A DNA stretch of 64,000 bases from Tubiluchus corallicola. Lineage: Eukaryota > Priapulida > Priapulimorpha > Priapulimorphida > Tubiluchidae. Each line of letters starts with the position of its first letter. The first letter of the stretch is position 1. This document shows, piece by piece, positions 24,961 through 51,759 of the stretch. The DNA lies in NCBI GenBank assembly GCA_030141605.1, contig JAQGDQ010000038.1:372001-436000 (forward strand). The letters run 5' to 3'. The position numbers and the translations under genes were made by a program. The notes under the pieces were generated by a model. It was not told the DNA's origin. It did not search any database and was given only the letters and a program-made list of their open reading frames with translations.

Positions 24961-26348
24961 ACTTTAGTTTTCTGTCTATTTTAAACCCTACTGTGAAGTG
25001 CTTTGCATCATTGATTAAGGTTTTTTCCATAGCATAATCTTTTTGTTATATTTTTTCTTTAACTGCATTAAATTGTGAATTGAAAATTAGTGTAAAGACG
25101 TGGTAAAAACTAAAATCCTTGATTGTCCTTTGTGACTAATAGTAACTCTTTAAGTGGTTGATATTAACAGATCCAAAGATAAGTTTGTGACTTTTGACTA
25201 TCAGTGTCATTTTAATAATTACCATTTCTTTTTTTTACTAAACGCTTTTGAAAAGGTAAATTTAAAATCAGTATTTGCACTATAGAGTGAATGTGATGGA
25301 AGGTTTTTCCACATGGAAGAAATATAAGATTAAGGAAGGTAAAGGTTACCTTCACTGTAACAAAATTTCGGGTAGTTTATGCAGTTATCGTAATGGACAA
25401 TCTAAACTGCAGGTGTGCCAAAATTTATACTGTGAGAGAAAAAGTAGTTTACAACGATGTAATTAATTCTTTGTATGTGCTTTGTGGTGATTAGATGTAA
25501 AAGAAACACGATAGTTATAGATAAATGTATGATGAGAATGTATTTAGTATTTATTCTACTATACAAAATTTAAAGATGCATAATTTATATTTATGAATAA
25601 AAGTACAAGTCTGCGCACTTGAGTTATTTAATATATGCTTCGAGGTAGTATACTGTCTGTCGAGTGCTTATTGTTGGTGTAAGCAAAGCCATCTCTACCC
25701 TGAATCTTAGTAAAGCTTCAAGGCATAAAGGATTCCGCTGCTTGTCTTAAAAATGTACAAACCTGAACTATCTTTTCTCCTGGACAGGGTGTTCATCCTT
25801 TTCGAAACCATATCATGTTTTCTGTGTTCTTGTTGAAATTAGTTTCAGTTTTCTAAAGGCAATGGTAAGAAATCAGATCCATGGAATAATCACCATATTA
25901 GCTTGCTGCTAATTATCTTCATTGCAAGGTCTTTGTAAGCCATATTAGAGGGTAACCTTGGAATGCTACTATTAAGTTTTGTTGTTGATGAAAAAGCAAG
26001 TCATAACAAACAACTTCTGTTTTGAAAAACGTGCCAGTGTGCATGAAGCATGTGTGCCGCTCGCTGCTAGTGCAAATTTAATAAGTTAATTTACTTATTC
26101 CAATAAATGTAGCACGCCTTTGATGCAGATACGCCCTTAAATCATACGAATGTTTCTTGTTAAAGGATGAACTGGTTCAGAGGATAAAGGTTGATAGACT
26201 GGACAATAATTGTACTGTTGTAGACATTGTTTCTATATCTGATCTCGAAATTGTCATTTAAACTTCAAAAACAGCCTAAATTTTAAAAAATTAATTACAG
26301 ATTGATAGTTCATGAACTTTTGTTGGATTCCTTTGTAGATTATTCATC

Positions 26349-33641
<7,293 letters not shown>

Positions 33642-34673
33642 TTCTTTACTAAGATTTGTCTTTATCTCCTGGGTTTTGTCGCTCAAACAGATGGAACAAA
33701 ATTCTAAATTTACTGCAAATGTGGATTAAAAAACTGCATAAAGAATGTGACAGCATAAATGTGTGTTCTGATATGAGCTTGCAAGGCTTTTCTAAGGTGA
33801 AGATTTGTGGTTGAGGGTCCATTTTTAATCTGCATTTGAATATTATTTTGCACTCAACATTTCCACGGGTCAAATTACTGAACATCGTTTATTATTGTTT
33901 GTTTGTTGTTAAGTTGCTTATTTTTGTTTTGTTGATTGTCAGACGATGAATTCTGTAACATTTAGGCAACTCGAGTGCAAAGTTTACTGTTTATTAGCAA
34001 AATGCACATGTGCCAGTATGGTGAATAGTTTTTTACTGGCAAACATTAGATTCTTGAGCATTTGTGTTTCTAATCACATTTTGCCTGCAAAAATTGCATA
34101 GTAAAATTTTCTCTTTCTGGCATAATTGAATTGCTAGTTGTGTTTTTGACTAAGCATTGCATTAATTACACATTATCTTGCTTGTAGATTACTTCTTATC
34201 GTATAATTTCTGATGTGTTAAACGCAGCATTTTTCTTGTTATAAGACCATTACTATATGATATGTATCGTGTTATAGACAATTACTGCGTAGTTTGTTCA
34301 GCTAAGTTTACTTATTATTGTTGTGCTGGAACAATAACTATTGCTTCACTGTGTGTATGTTTCAAGTCTTTAGCTCAAAACTGGTAGCTATAATTGTATA
34401 GATATTTAATAGATAATTTTTGGAACTTAGATATAGTCACTAGCTGCAGTGTCTGAAATGATGCCAGTTATTCATGATCCGGTGTTTATTGTTATACCTG
34501 TTTATCTATTATTTGTTGTTGTTGCATTGCACAATTAAAAACATAACATGTAATGATTCAAAATTGCCATTATGTAAAAAGAGATTTAGTTTTAAACGGT
34601 GGTAAAGCAGATTCTGGTGCACACTTCAGTTCAAGGCTGCAAACTTCAAATTCCAAACTTTGTAAAGCTACAC

Positions 34674-34679
34674 AATAAA
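34674..34679 (+). terminator. poly(A) signal of enolase
   Basis: AATAAA about 1.03 kb after the enolase stop, the first clear canonical hexamer in this flank. A minus-strand AATAAA (34714-34719) lies only 35 bases further on and could serve the convergent OPA3 gene. Confidence 0.5.
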
Positions 34680-35647
34680 ATGTCAGAATGTTAAAATTTT
34701 GGCATTATTTTGTTTTATTTCGGATTGTACACCCAAGGCTAATATAAAACTGTACACTTAAAAATTAAATGAAGGATCTCAAGTGGGTAGCTAGGCAAGA
34801 AGCCTGTAGGGCTGTCTGAATTAAAAGTGATTTCATTGCCAGGGAGTTTCTTGTAAGTAGTCTTGGTCTCGTCGCACTGTGAAAAATGAATTGAGATTTA
34901 AAAGTGAGTTCGGTAGTTAAAGTTTTTCTGTAAAGCTCGGTAACAAGGATTTTTAATTGTTTTTAAATCATGCACAACAGTCTAGCTATACAACAATTTT
35001 AAATTCTCTTTCATACATAACAAAGAGTCTATCATACAACCTAGCACAGTTATGTATTATTAACTGCTTTTGTCAGTTATCACTTATGAAGCTGGAAAAT
35101 TGTAGGTGATGTAATAAGCAATTTTTGGACAACACCTACACAACATTTGCATAAACAGTGCATAATCATTTGTTTTAAATGTTCCTAAAAAAACATTGAT
35201 TTATGTTACAAAACATATAGTTAGTATAGTATAGTAGTTTATACCGCCCATCTCAAGCAATGTAAATAAGTTCAATAACAAAAATACAGCAATATCATTA
35301 CTTGGGATACAGAGGAGCCGAAATATAGGAATAATATATTATATTAATACATTATATGAATAATAATTGAGCAAGTTGGCACCTCGAGATTTTATCTTGG
35401 AAAATTGCTTGATATTAAGCTAGTTTCACAGATTGATATTGAGGTAGGTTTCATTCCCGCCATCACGTTCAACATTAACATTACGCTCGGCCTTAAGTGC
35501 TGGACTGCGATTGCAGTGAACCGAACTGTTGAATATCATATAATGCAGTTCATTTCATGCCTGTTTCTTGAACCAGCTTTCTCTTGTACACTTTGTCCTG
35601 CACAATGAACTACATTCTGCCAACATGATTTCTGTTACGTCTCAGCT

Positions 35648-38364
35648 TTATCCCTTGTTATGCTGAAGTTGTTCAACTAATGCCTCCAATCTTTCGAGAC
35701 GCACCTTGTATTCTTCCAGTTTTGATTTGGTGTCTTTATCCGTTGTTTTCTTCTTTTTACTTGAACTGTGCATTTGCCAGACCATAATGCCCAGTATAAC
35801 AGACCAGACCACGGCTTCTTCTGGATATTTAAAAAAAGTTACAGAAAAAACGCAATTAACATTACATTAAAACGCAAAATTATTTTCTAGCCCCTGACGT
35901 TGAGCTTAATTTCCGCCGATTGAGAGTATAACTTTAGAATAGCATTTTATTAAAAAATTCAAATACGTCCCGTTATTTTAATTAAATAGATCCTCCGGTA
36001 TCTTTATAATATCCATACAGTGCCCGATATTAATTATCAAGAATGATAATGACATACCTGATTGTTGCCTTGAAGGATGTTAGCTTGGGTGTCAATAGAA
36101 AATCTAATTTTTAGGAAATCCAGAAACGGCAAACTTTAGGTGCTGTGTCTTGGCTGTCCTGTCCTACCCTATCCTGTCTTGTCTAGGCTGTCCTGCCGTC
36201 TCCTGAACAATCCTGTCACGTCCTGTTCGGTTCGTAACAATTCTATTCTGTCCTGTCCCATCTGCTCCGGTCTTGCCCTTTTCTGTCGTTCTGTTCCTAC
36301 CTGTTTTGCCTCCGCCACACTGTTCTGTTTTTTTTCTGGTTTTATCCAGATTGCCTCTCTTCTGATCTACTCAATCAGCCATTCTCTTCTTGCTTGTGAA
36401 TTTTTCAATTAGTTACTGATAAAAATACTGTTTAAGTAAAATGAATCTAATGATGTACCTACCTAACAAATCAGCTCCTACATTAACCGCCGCTTTAATG
36501 TCAAGTGGTTCTGTTTGTTGAGGAGGTTTCCCTAGAATTTTGCTCTCTGCGTTTGACTGAATCTTTTGGAAGGTTTGCGCTATGGGAAGGCAGACGTGGT
36601 CTCTATAAGTAGCATTTACAAACGAAAATAAAAACTTAAGCAAGATGGCAAATGACGTCTATGGCATAGACCAAACATTTCAAATGCTTACTTCTAAATA
36701 CATTGTAGCCTGAGCCAAATTATAAATTCAAAATTGTTTAAGAAAGTTCAGTTGTGATTTAAATGACGTTTAAAGAAAAAGAACCGATTTTTTATTTTTA
36801 TTTTCAATTTTGTTGAAAGGGTTTAAGAAGTGGGTTTTCACTTTATTAGTTGTGATTTTTTGATATGTATTTTTACATTAATCTGGTTTAGTACCACGAT
36901 AATGAAAGTTTTATAATTTGACGGCGAGTATATAAAGTGCATGTATGTATATGCAATATTCATATAACTTTGGTTTCAAATTTACATCAGTTTTAATTCC
37001 CTCATTTTACGTTTTTAAAATACCGTTTAAATAAAATGAAGGAGATAAAGTGAATTCTGCTGCCATTGAATTGAAGTTTTACGTGCAATTCGGCATTCTG
37101 TGAGGCGGGATTCAGAACACTGGGCTCATTAATTGTAGATACGTCTGGTACGACTGAGATCTTTCTCACTGTTAAGACCAAGGACGAGGATGAGCCACTG
37201 AACCAGAAGAGGCGTATTGGCTAGATTCGGATTGCATACACCCTCAGTCAACGAGAAAAATAATGACAGATTCGCCGAGAAGCTACTTTCCTGGCAGTCA
37301 CCTATCCGTTTAATGATCAGGTTAGCTTTGCTTAACCTTGGTCGCCCCGCCTCCTACAACGTGCCATCTCTGCCATTCCCAGCTCTTGCGGTGTTATGAG
37401 CGGAAGTGACAATTTAATTTCCTGTTGAAAACGGGATAAAATAAGGCAGAAGTATGACGAGCATGTTTACAGCACATCCATTTTAAATATTCAGTGTTCA
37501 AAACTCAGTTTCAGTTCAAATTTGTACTTGCTGCTAAACGTGCCGCAAATTGCGAAGATTCTAAAAGATATTATAAAAATGGTAGGGTAAACGGTACCAG
37601 GATTTTATAAGTAAGAGGCAGCATTGAGGCCAGGGTGAAAAATTAAGTTAATTTATATAACAATTTGTGTTTGACTGGTTATCAAAATTTCAATACATAC
37701 ATAATATCAGTTAGTTTAACTATAATTCTGTTGCTATTCAAATCCTAATGGTAAGTTATATAAACCTCAAATCTAGCATTCAGTGCCTTACTCTGGACGA
37801 CATAATGTCAAACTGCTGCACGGTTACCAGTTTTGGCATTATATCATCAATTTTTAAAGATTTGATTTATTTCTTTTCTCTAACACTGCAATTTTACAGC
37901 AAATTTTTTTTGGCAAACAGAACGAGAGTTCATAATTAGAAACACTTATTAGCCCGTACATAGAACACAGAACACAGTAAAATAGCGTTTTTCCGCAGCT
38001 ACTTTCTGTAATTCGGGAAATTGTTATTAATATGCATGCACGACTCACGGAATCACATGTGAATGTGTGAAGTATTATTTTGATGATGAATATCGTGTGT
38101 AATTAATAGTTACTACCTAGGTAACCTAGCTAGCCTGCTAAACTATAAAAGCTGCAAGTAATCGTGCTCACCCTATCCCTGAATACGCCCCGTCTTGCAG
38201 CTGTGCAAGGGCGCATTTCACTACAATTAAGAACAACGAAAAATTCTGTCTCACCTGAATTTGTGACTCTTTTTTGCTCTCTGTTCAACAGCTTTAGCTA
38301 ACGGCCGGGATAATCTTCGTACAACCATAATCCCCAACTTTGCCAAAGGAAATGCCGCCGCCAT
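35648..38364 (-). CDS. OPA3: OPA3 outer/inner mitochondrial membrane lipid metabolism regulator
   Basis: Three coding exons on the minus strand: 38364-38255, 36602-36463 and 35820-35648, with junctions in phase 2 and phase 1. They give 140 residues. The N-terminus (MAAAFPLAKLGIMVVRRLSR, then PLAKAVEQRAKKSHKF) is the amphipathic mitochondrial-targeting and conserved OPA3 start. The middle has RDHVCLPIAQTFQKIQSNAE and a conserved VNVGADLL block. A hydrophobic segment AVVWSVILGIMVWQM follows (about residues 85-100). The protein ends in a Lys-rich, coiled-coil-like tail (LEEYKVRLERLEALVEQLQH). Vertebrate OPA3 is about 179 residues, so this one has a shorter C-terminus. OPA3 mutations in humans cause optic atrophy and 3-methylglutaconic aciduria; the molecular role is still debated. 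The gene lies tail-to-tail with enolase and head-to-head with the ninjurin gene. Confidence 0.9.
36140..36330. repeat. degenerate TCCTG-type pyrimidine repeat
   Basis: In OPA3 intron 2 the words TGTCCTG, TCCTGTC and CTGTCC recur many times over about 190 bases with substitutions, giving a strand-biased C/T composition. It looks like an eroded pentanucleotide satellite. Confidence 0.7.
36603..38254. other. OPA3 intron 1 with a GC-richer island
   Basis: Most of the intron is AT-rich. About 37080-37400 is GC-richer, with an open stretch at 37217-37399 (FGLHTPSVNEKNNDRFAEKL). It may be a remnant of a mobile element or a pseudogene fragment; I could not match it to a family. Confidence 0.35.
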
Positions 38365-38736
38365 GTTCGTGTTTTAAACTTAGAAACTCTTTACACGTGT
38401 TACAGTTTTCCAACTACACCAAAGGCAATTTCATAACCGAATTTTGAAATTGAAGTACACAATTTTTTTATACCGTTTTACATTTATGTCAACAAAGTAA
38501 GTCCACGACATACGCGACATTAAAACTCGTTTACACCGCTTACAAATATGCGAGAAACTACAACCATGCACACTCGGTTACTAACCCGGAACTGGCAGCG
38601 AAAGTCCATGCAAGTTCAGTACCCATGCAAGGGGTAAAATTGTAGCGCCTGAAATTACACTATTTTAGTCCTAAATTAATTTTCAAACCAGCCATTGTTT
38701 GTTTCATAAGAGTGTATTTTCGCGGCTAGTTATTTG

Positions 38737-38781
<45 letters not shown>

Positions 38782-40718
38782 CTCAAAGTGTATATAATAT
38801 ATACTGTTTATGTACACTGTACTCCAATCGCAATTTACATAATCTCATAGTCATAGCGTACCTGCATCGTAATTTTCGCTGTATTTTCAATTAACTACGA
38901 ATAGGTTTTATACCGTGGAGTACATCAAAACAGCGTACGTAGAATATCAGATGCTTTACAAATATGTCAGCTAGGTATGCAAGAATAGCAGCATAAATAA
39001 CAGCATTCCACTACCTGTTCTGCTTTCAGTGCCTTGCAGCAAAATTTGCCTTTCTTTATAAATATTTTTCCCGCGTCTCTGTTTGTAGTACATATGGTTG
39101 TATACCTTTAGAACAGAGTTTAACAGGCGTTCAGTCATCTTGCCAAAAAAATCTCTCTATTTACAAACCAAACACGTCTTGTTTCCATTTTAAGCAAATT
39201 TAGTTAGCGCAAATTCGTATTAACTATAGAAAATTCCTGATATCTCGTCATAATTTTATTCCTGAAAATTCCTGAAATCAATTTAATTAGATTTCTTTTA
39301 GACCCAGGCTGTGCGTCTGGCCTATTTTATAAAAAAGGCTTTCCTAAATTTTGTGCAGTAATTCGATATAATTAGCTTTTTGCAATCATTTGAAAGGTCT
39401 CAGAGGGAAAAAGCATATGGTAAGAGAGAAATAATGTACAGTGCATGATATAAAACTTAGTCCTAGCTTTTAATAGAATTTTTATGGTGACGGCATCAAA
39501 CATATAGATAAACAGAAAGACTGCATAATAGTTAGTCCCTGCGCATACCATACAAAATTGTCCTTCAGAACTTAACTTGAAACAAATGGTGAAATCACGT
39601 TTGCTGGGCCGCTATTAGACCTACATGAATTTCCCTGTGTGCTACTGAGAACAAAGTTGGCGTTCGTTCGAGGAATTGTGTTTTGGCTCGATACCCATGA
39701 GAAATTTCGGACACTGTTTGTAGCCATTTTACTTTCGTGCAATGCCGAGTAATCTACCTGAAAATTGTTAACAAGTACTGAATTAAAAGTGTGGTTACTG
39801 CAACAGTTCTTGTGTTCGAATCAATCATAGCTTAACCCATAATTTTACAGCATCTTGCTAAACAAGATCACGAAAAAGAAGCTCTTAAATTTACTGCTTT
39901 CTACTTTTTAGCGCTTTTGATCTTGTTATTACATGTGAAATTAGTTTAGTTTCAAGTGTTTAATCTGAGACCATTGCACCGGACGTTGAATCTACTTTAA
40001 TGCGCATTAAATACAGCAAGTACAATTAATTAATACCATGCGCAAACTTCCATTTAGATTATGAGTGATATTTATCATCAATTATTGTTTATTCATTGTT
40101 TCGTAGTATATAGGTTCAATTGCTTTATTCGATTACAGTGTAGTTGTTAATTGCTTTCATTCATTCATTCATTCATTCATTCATTCATTCATTCATTCAT
40201 TCATTCATTCATTCATTCATTCATTCATTCATTCATTCATTCATTCAGTCAGTCAGTCAGTCAGTCAGTCAGTCAGTCACTTATTCACTCACTCACTCAC
40301 TCATCCGTTCATTCATCCATTCACTCCTACGTTTATTCGTTCGTTCACTCGTGTATTCATGCATTTTACCAGCATAGCACAGAGCTTTCAGCTGAACCAA
40401 ATTGATTTACATGAGAAGGCAAACAGGAAGCTACAGTCTCACCGTCGCCATCCTCATCACCATTATCGTCACAGCATTATCATTATTATTAATGCTTGTT
40501 TATTAATTTTGATTTATATTACTTAACATTAATTTTCAGTCACAGTGATATTACATTTGTAAATTAGATTTTTTATTTATAGGACAAGTAAGTGTAAATT
40601 CTTGTAACAAGTAACAGCATTTTCCGTGTGAAGTATCGTACATATTTACTGTTTGAAACAGAAATTTAGAGATTAAACATGCATAGGCCTAGTTGTAATT
40701 TTCTGTTTTTTTTTGTAG
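38365..40718. other. shared 5' region between OPA3 and the ninjurin gene
   Basis: Divergent intergenic stretch of about 2.35 kb. It holds an (AT)n microsatellite at 38739-38779 and the compound TTCA/GTCA microsatellite at 40156-40350. No exon with coding support was found. A pyrimidine tract ending TTTTGTAG at 40718 looks like an acceptor, so the ninjurin gene probably has an unseen leader exon here. Confidence 0.5.
40156..40350. repeat. compound (TTCA)n(GTCA)n(CTCA)n microsatellite
   Basis: About 22 TTCA units run straight into about nine GTCA units and then CTCA/TTCA variants, showing stepwise mutation of a tetranucleotide. All frames on the plus strand stay open and mimic a FIHS-type protein, but this is an artefact. 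Confidence 0.97.
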
Positions 40719-40754
40719 TTAAGAATCCTTTGATGCAAGTTGTTGACAGTCTAC

Positions 40755-43434
40755 ATGGCTTCACCTGGGAGAGAAAACACTGGTTACATGCGCATACCAA
40801 ACGCAGATAAACCACCAGAGCAAGACAAATTAGTAGCTGAAGATGTTAGACAGAAATCTTGGATTCCAATGGAACCGATGTTAAATAGTACGTGAGGTCG
40901 ACAAATGGTTTTCCTTTAAAATAGACGAAGTTCAGATCGTACTAACTATAGTACTAGTTTTAATGTAATTACTTTGCCCGTGTTGTGGGGTTGGTCACAC
41001 CTTCCCTGTCAAAGACTGCTTTGACAAAAACAAGAACTGGTTAGAAATTTTTTCATTATATTCTTTGGGCAATGGAATAATGCAGTTTAGCCTATTGGAA
41101 GTGCTGTTGGTAGTAATGACTATATCTAGCAATGATTAGACCATAAACTAATTATTATTAATAATTAATATATTTGTTTCTTAGGACGTTTTGCGGAAGA
41201 TACAGACTCTACACCCGAAGTGGCCACTAGAGGCCGAGACATTCCAGAAGGTCCAAAGAAGCCAACTGACAATCATGGAACAAAAAATTCAAGCAGGTTA
41301 GTCATTAAAGTGAACCTTACCGTTTTCCATTCTCACCCCCTTCTCTTTCTTTTTCCCCCTGTCTCTCTCTTTCTCTCTCTCTCTCGCTAACTCCCTGTCT
41401 CTTTCTCTTTGTTTCTCTCTCTCTTCCCACTCTCTCTCTGATTTAAACTTTTGGGTTATTCCCCTGTATAGTAACTCTATAAAGAAACTAATTTCGCTGT
41501 GCCGCTGGGCTTATTCTCGTTGTTAAAACAAGTTTTCACTTTTCAACCAGTTTTTATAGTGACTCTGTACTTTAAATTTTCACGAAATCCATATCAACGG
41601 TAAATGGTATTCTAACTGAAAAAAAGGAAAAGACGGAAGCGCATCAAGCGAAGCATAGCATGTAAGCTATATCCAATTATCCATGCTTATAATGTAAAAT
41701 TGATCATTTTATACGCAAGCAAAAAATACATCCGGACGTTCTGGATTAGTTGTACATATACATTTTACGTTTACAGGGATGAAAATGATAAAGCAAATGA
41801 TGGCGATGAAGGGAAGCATAGAGGAGACAGAGGAAGTTCGGGTAGAGGTAGAAAGGAAGCTGATGATAAGGGTCCAAGTGGAGAAGGAGGTGCTGACACT
41901 GGGCGGGACGGGTATTTAGGACCTAGGCAGCCTTATGGACCATACTGGCCTGATGGGAATTTCCCGTGGTGGGCCAAAGACAGAATGTACCCACCTTACA
42001 TTACAGCAGTACCACAGGTATAGTAACTCCTTACATGTACATTCTGGAAAAGTAATAACCGTGGCAATGATTAAATAAATAAAAGTAGTTCAACAAAATT
42101 GTTGCAGCTCCTTAATTTAGACATAATCGGCTTTCACACTTATTATATTTTACGCTAGAGTCAAATTCAGTAAATTATCTTTACCCATTAATTATGCCAA
42201 CACTGTTTTCTTGGTTGTATTAATTAACATGGCTTGCATTATCCTCTAGGAAACCTTAATCGTTGACACTGATCTTAAATTTTCAGGCAACAGGCCCTGG
42301 TGGTATTGATCTGAATATGTATGCCACTAAGAAAACAATGGCGTTGGGTTTACTAGATTTATCTACCTTTTCAGCGAATGTTGCACAGGTAAAGCGGTTT
42401 TCATAAACAGTATACATATGTATTAGGTTATGTATGTATATAACTTATAGGGCCTTTAGCTTAATTTGTGGCTTAATATCAATGCAAATTTAAAAATAAT
42501 ATTGATAGAAAGGAGCATATCCAGTAATGAGCTTCCCATTTAATTGACTCTTGAATAACTCTATCCATTCCATATTCCAGTTAAGGTCCGTGTTGAAACA
42601 AGGAGCAGAATATCAGGACTATTATTACTTCATGGTATCAGTATTGATATTGTCTATGATATTGCAGCTGGTAGTTGCTGGACTACTGATGTATGTCGGT
42701 AAGTTTGTACAATTTAATTGCTAACTACAAATACATAGATTGATTCTACCGTATAATATTTTAACAACATTGCAATAAGAAACGCTTGCAGAAGTTGAAG
42801 AAAAGAAAGAATGAGACTGGAAGATGCGTCACCCGTCTAGTCTTCTAAAACTATTTATCTGTTCAGGTCAGTGGCAAACTTAGGCTCAACTTTCAGTATG
42901 AAGAATAACAGATTTTTCTCTTTGTTGCTCCGCGGCCTTTTTTCAAAACTGCATTTGTCAACTGGTCTGTAGTTTTCATTAATTAACAAGGAAAATTATC
43001 AGTAGTAAAAGCAGGAGGCACATGGGATGCCAGTGTCATTGCTACAGACTCATTACACGTTATATTATTAGTCTTAATTGCCTTGAAACGTTGGAAGGTA
43101 CGTAGTTTCATATTCTACAATTATGACAATTTTGAAAAGCCGTCACACACCGACGCCTAAGATTTTGTCTTTTTTATTCATAGTGCGCTACGATATCAAA
43201 ACCGAAAAATATCAAAAAAGATGCGACTTTTGGAGTAACATGACAACATTCTTAATAGTGCTGATAACCGTGATAAACCTGACAATCACTGGTTTCATGA
43301 TGGACGTCAAGGCTGAAAAAGTGATAGCGTGCACTTATGGACAACAAATGCTAGAAGCCAACACAGGTGGCAGTAGTGTTGTTAATATAGCGGAAAAACT
43401 TCGACAAGCACCTAATATGTCGTTAAATAACTGA
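40755..43434 (+). CDS. ninjurin-family membrane protein with long N-terminal extension
   Basis: Ninjurins are small two-pass membrane proteins; NINJ1 polymerises in dying cells to rupture the plasma membrane, and insect ninjurins act in adhesion and stress. Six coding exons (40755-40887, 41185-41296, 41777-42017, 42287-42388, 42581-42698, 43184-43434; phases 1,2,0,0,1) give 318 residues. The ninjurin domain starts near residue 170: MYATKKTMALGLLDLSTFSA then NVAQLRSVLKQG, TM1 at about 214-236 and TM2 at about 256-276. Lys178 and Asp186 align with NINJ1 Lys45 and Asp53. The first 162 residues are hydrophilic and disorder-like (Gly/Asp/Lys/Arg-rich), ending in an aromatic-proline block (YGPYWPDGNFPWWAKDRMYP). 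A 40-residue tail follows TM2. An upstream acceptor (to 40718) suggests a leader exon. Domain identity is firm; the first two exons are less so. Confidence 0.85.
41340..41445. repeat. CT-rich low-complexity tract
   Basis: Imperfect (CT)n with CCC interruptions in the ninjurin-gene intron directly after exon 2. Confidence 0.9.
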
Positions 43435-44283
43435 GGACGGATTTGGCTGATTAGGGGTCCATACAAAAATCCAAAGCTAATAGAAAAGTATTTAAATCAA
43501 TGAGATTTATAATCTTATTCCGTATACTTCTTGCAACTATCTGCTTCTGCAAGAACACTATAACTGGAGTGAAGAAGTCAAGGACCTGTCGGCTAATGTT
43601 AAGTTTATTAATTTGATGCATTCCAAAACGGGCATTGAAATGAAAGTACCACGTACCATATTTATCATAACACTAATGCGCATACTGCATAGAAATCATT
43701 TGGTTGATTACTCGTGCTTCTAATAATTTTTAAATGGAAATTTGTAGATCAGAAAGTCCATTTCATGTAAATAAGCCATGTAAAGCCAAAAATATATTAT
43801 TATGTAAAATAAATTTAATAAACTAAACTAAACCAAATATATTTTATAAATTGTAGAGTAATTTTATTATAGCAGTTTAAATAACATTGGCACATTGTGT
43901 CTACTCTTCTGTACACGTAATATTTATAATTATATAGGCCTATAATTCGATGTATTGTAGTAAAGCTTTGTCATAAGCCACAAGAAGTACGCATACACGT
44001 TATCAAAGCGTAGCGGATGTTACATTCTTTATGCTATTTAACTATGCTGTATCACACACACATTTGCATAACTAAAGAGTTACTGTTGTTATATTCAGTG
44101 TTACATTTAGGCTTGCAAATACGAGTTTAATTTAAGCATTGTCTCTTAATAGTTTAATTTAAGTATTGTCTCTTAATTATTTTGTACACTTTATAAATTA
44201 GTATTGTAAATATAGTATACAGTAAATACAGTACTAATACATGTCTAAATGCATGTATATGCCGATCATTTACGAATAAATTT
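43435..44283. other. tail-to-tail 3' flanks with opposed poly(A) signals
   Basis: Plus-strand AATAAA hexamers at 43808-43813 and 43817-43822 would end the ninjurin transcript. A minus-strand AATAAA at 43868-43863 would end the PDGF/VEGF transcript. The opposed signals are only about 40 bases apart, so the two mRNAs may meet or overlap at their ends. No ORF of note. Confidence 0.5.
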
Positions 44284-50633
<6,350 letters not shown>

Positions 50634-50670
50634 CTTTCGTAGCAAGTTCCTTCCACTTGGTTTTCTCGAT

Positions 50671-51759
50671 CTAAGGAGTGAAAAAAGAGTTGAAAATGGC
50701 TTATCCCAAAATAGGTTTAAACAACTGGAGGCAGATAACTTAATTGCTCGAAAAATATACGCGACAAAAATATGCACACAATAGGTAGCTTAACAATTAT
50801 TATTTAAAAAAATTGTGTAACATTTGTATGTCTTAACATAGATCCAACATTTTGTCATTTGATTCAACGCAGAGCTGTGCGTCAATAAATTTGGATTTTT
50901 AACGCGAAGTTTGATACATTTCGCTGCATAATAATTACTTTCACGCCAAAAAGTTAAACAAAACTGTAATTTCTCAAGCTTATTTGTTTTTTACGTTTTC
51001 CAGCACAACTTACAGTAATCAACTACAAAATGACATTAAATGACAATGTGTAAACAAAGTTGTTTGCAAATAATATGCCAATAGCACAAAAAAGTCGAGC
51101 ATGTGCAACTTAAAATAACATGTCCTTACCACGTACGCTGGTAATTATCCAAAATTATCAGCAAATTTTGCTCGCAAGCGAAGTACACACTAGTTTCCTA
51201 GTTTTGCTTTTGTGCACCGAACTTTCCTATATATAACACGGTCTCCAGGTCATGTCACACTCGTGAAGTCTGCAAGTTATATGTAAGAAATTGATACACT
51301 AAGGGCAGATTCATCTGCAGAAACAGAGGTTGCAAGATAACTATTCTAACAATACCACTGCATGTGTTTTTATTAGCTGTTCGGCGACTTTTGAAAGTGG
51401 TTCACGATGTCAACTAGTTTTCTCACAGCATTGGTTATTTAAAAACGGCATGGCTTGTTTATAGTTTTATCACTATAACCATCGTGGGATGGCTGCTTCC
51501 TTGTTTAAGGCCTGAGCTCTCCCTTCCAGATACTACTATTCCCCTGATAGCGAGGTTTCTGGAATCAGTTTTTCTAGAAGTAAACAGTGACGTTTTAAGT
51601 TTGTTTTGTGGCTAATAAATACTTGTGAGAAAAATAACTGTTTGCCTGCGCCAGATGTTGTTTGGCAAATTCCGTGATTTTGCGATTCTGTTTTACTCAT
51701 GTTATTGGTGAGGTTTCATACTTTCAAGATTCATCTCCTTTGTAGCTGGCCAACCACAT
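50671..51759. other. 5' flank of the PDGF/VEGF-type gene
   Basis: On the minus strand a CTTTTTTCACTCCTTAG acceptor ends at 50671, implying a leader exon upstream. A TATATATA element lies at about 51229-51235, with a GC-richer patch beyond it, and could be a promoter. No coding sequence is supported. Confidence 0.35.

Noticed and set aside
37217-37399. 60-codon ORF in OPA3 intron 1
   Set aside because: GC-richer and initially suggestive, but it matches no family I recognise and has in-frame stops just upstream.
40144-40405. Open frames encoding FIHS/SVSQ repeats
   Set aside because: They are the translation of a TTCA/GTCA tetranucleotide microsatellite; several frames are open at once and no splice or start context supports them.
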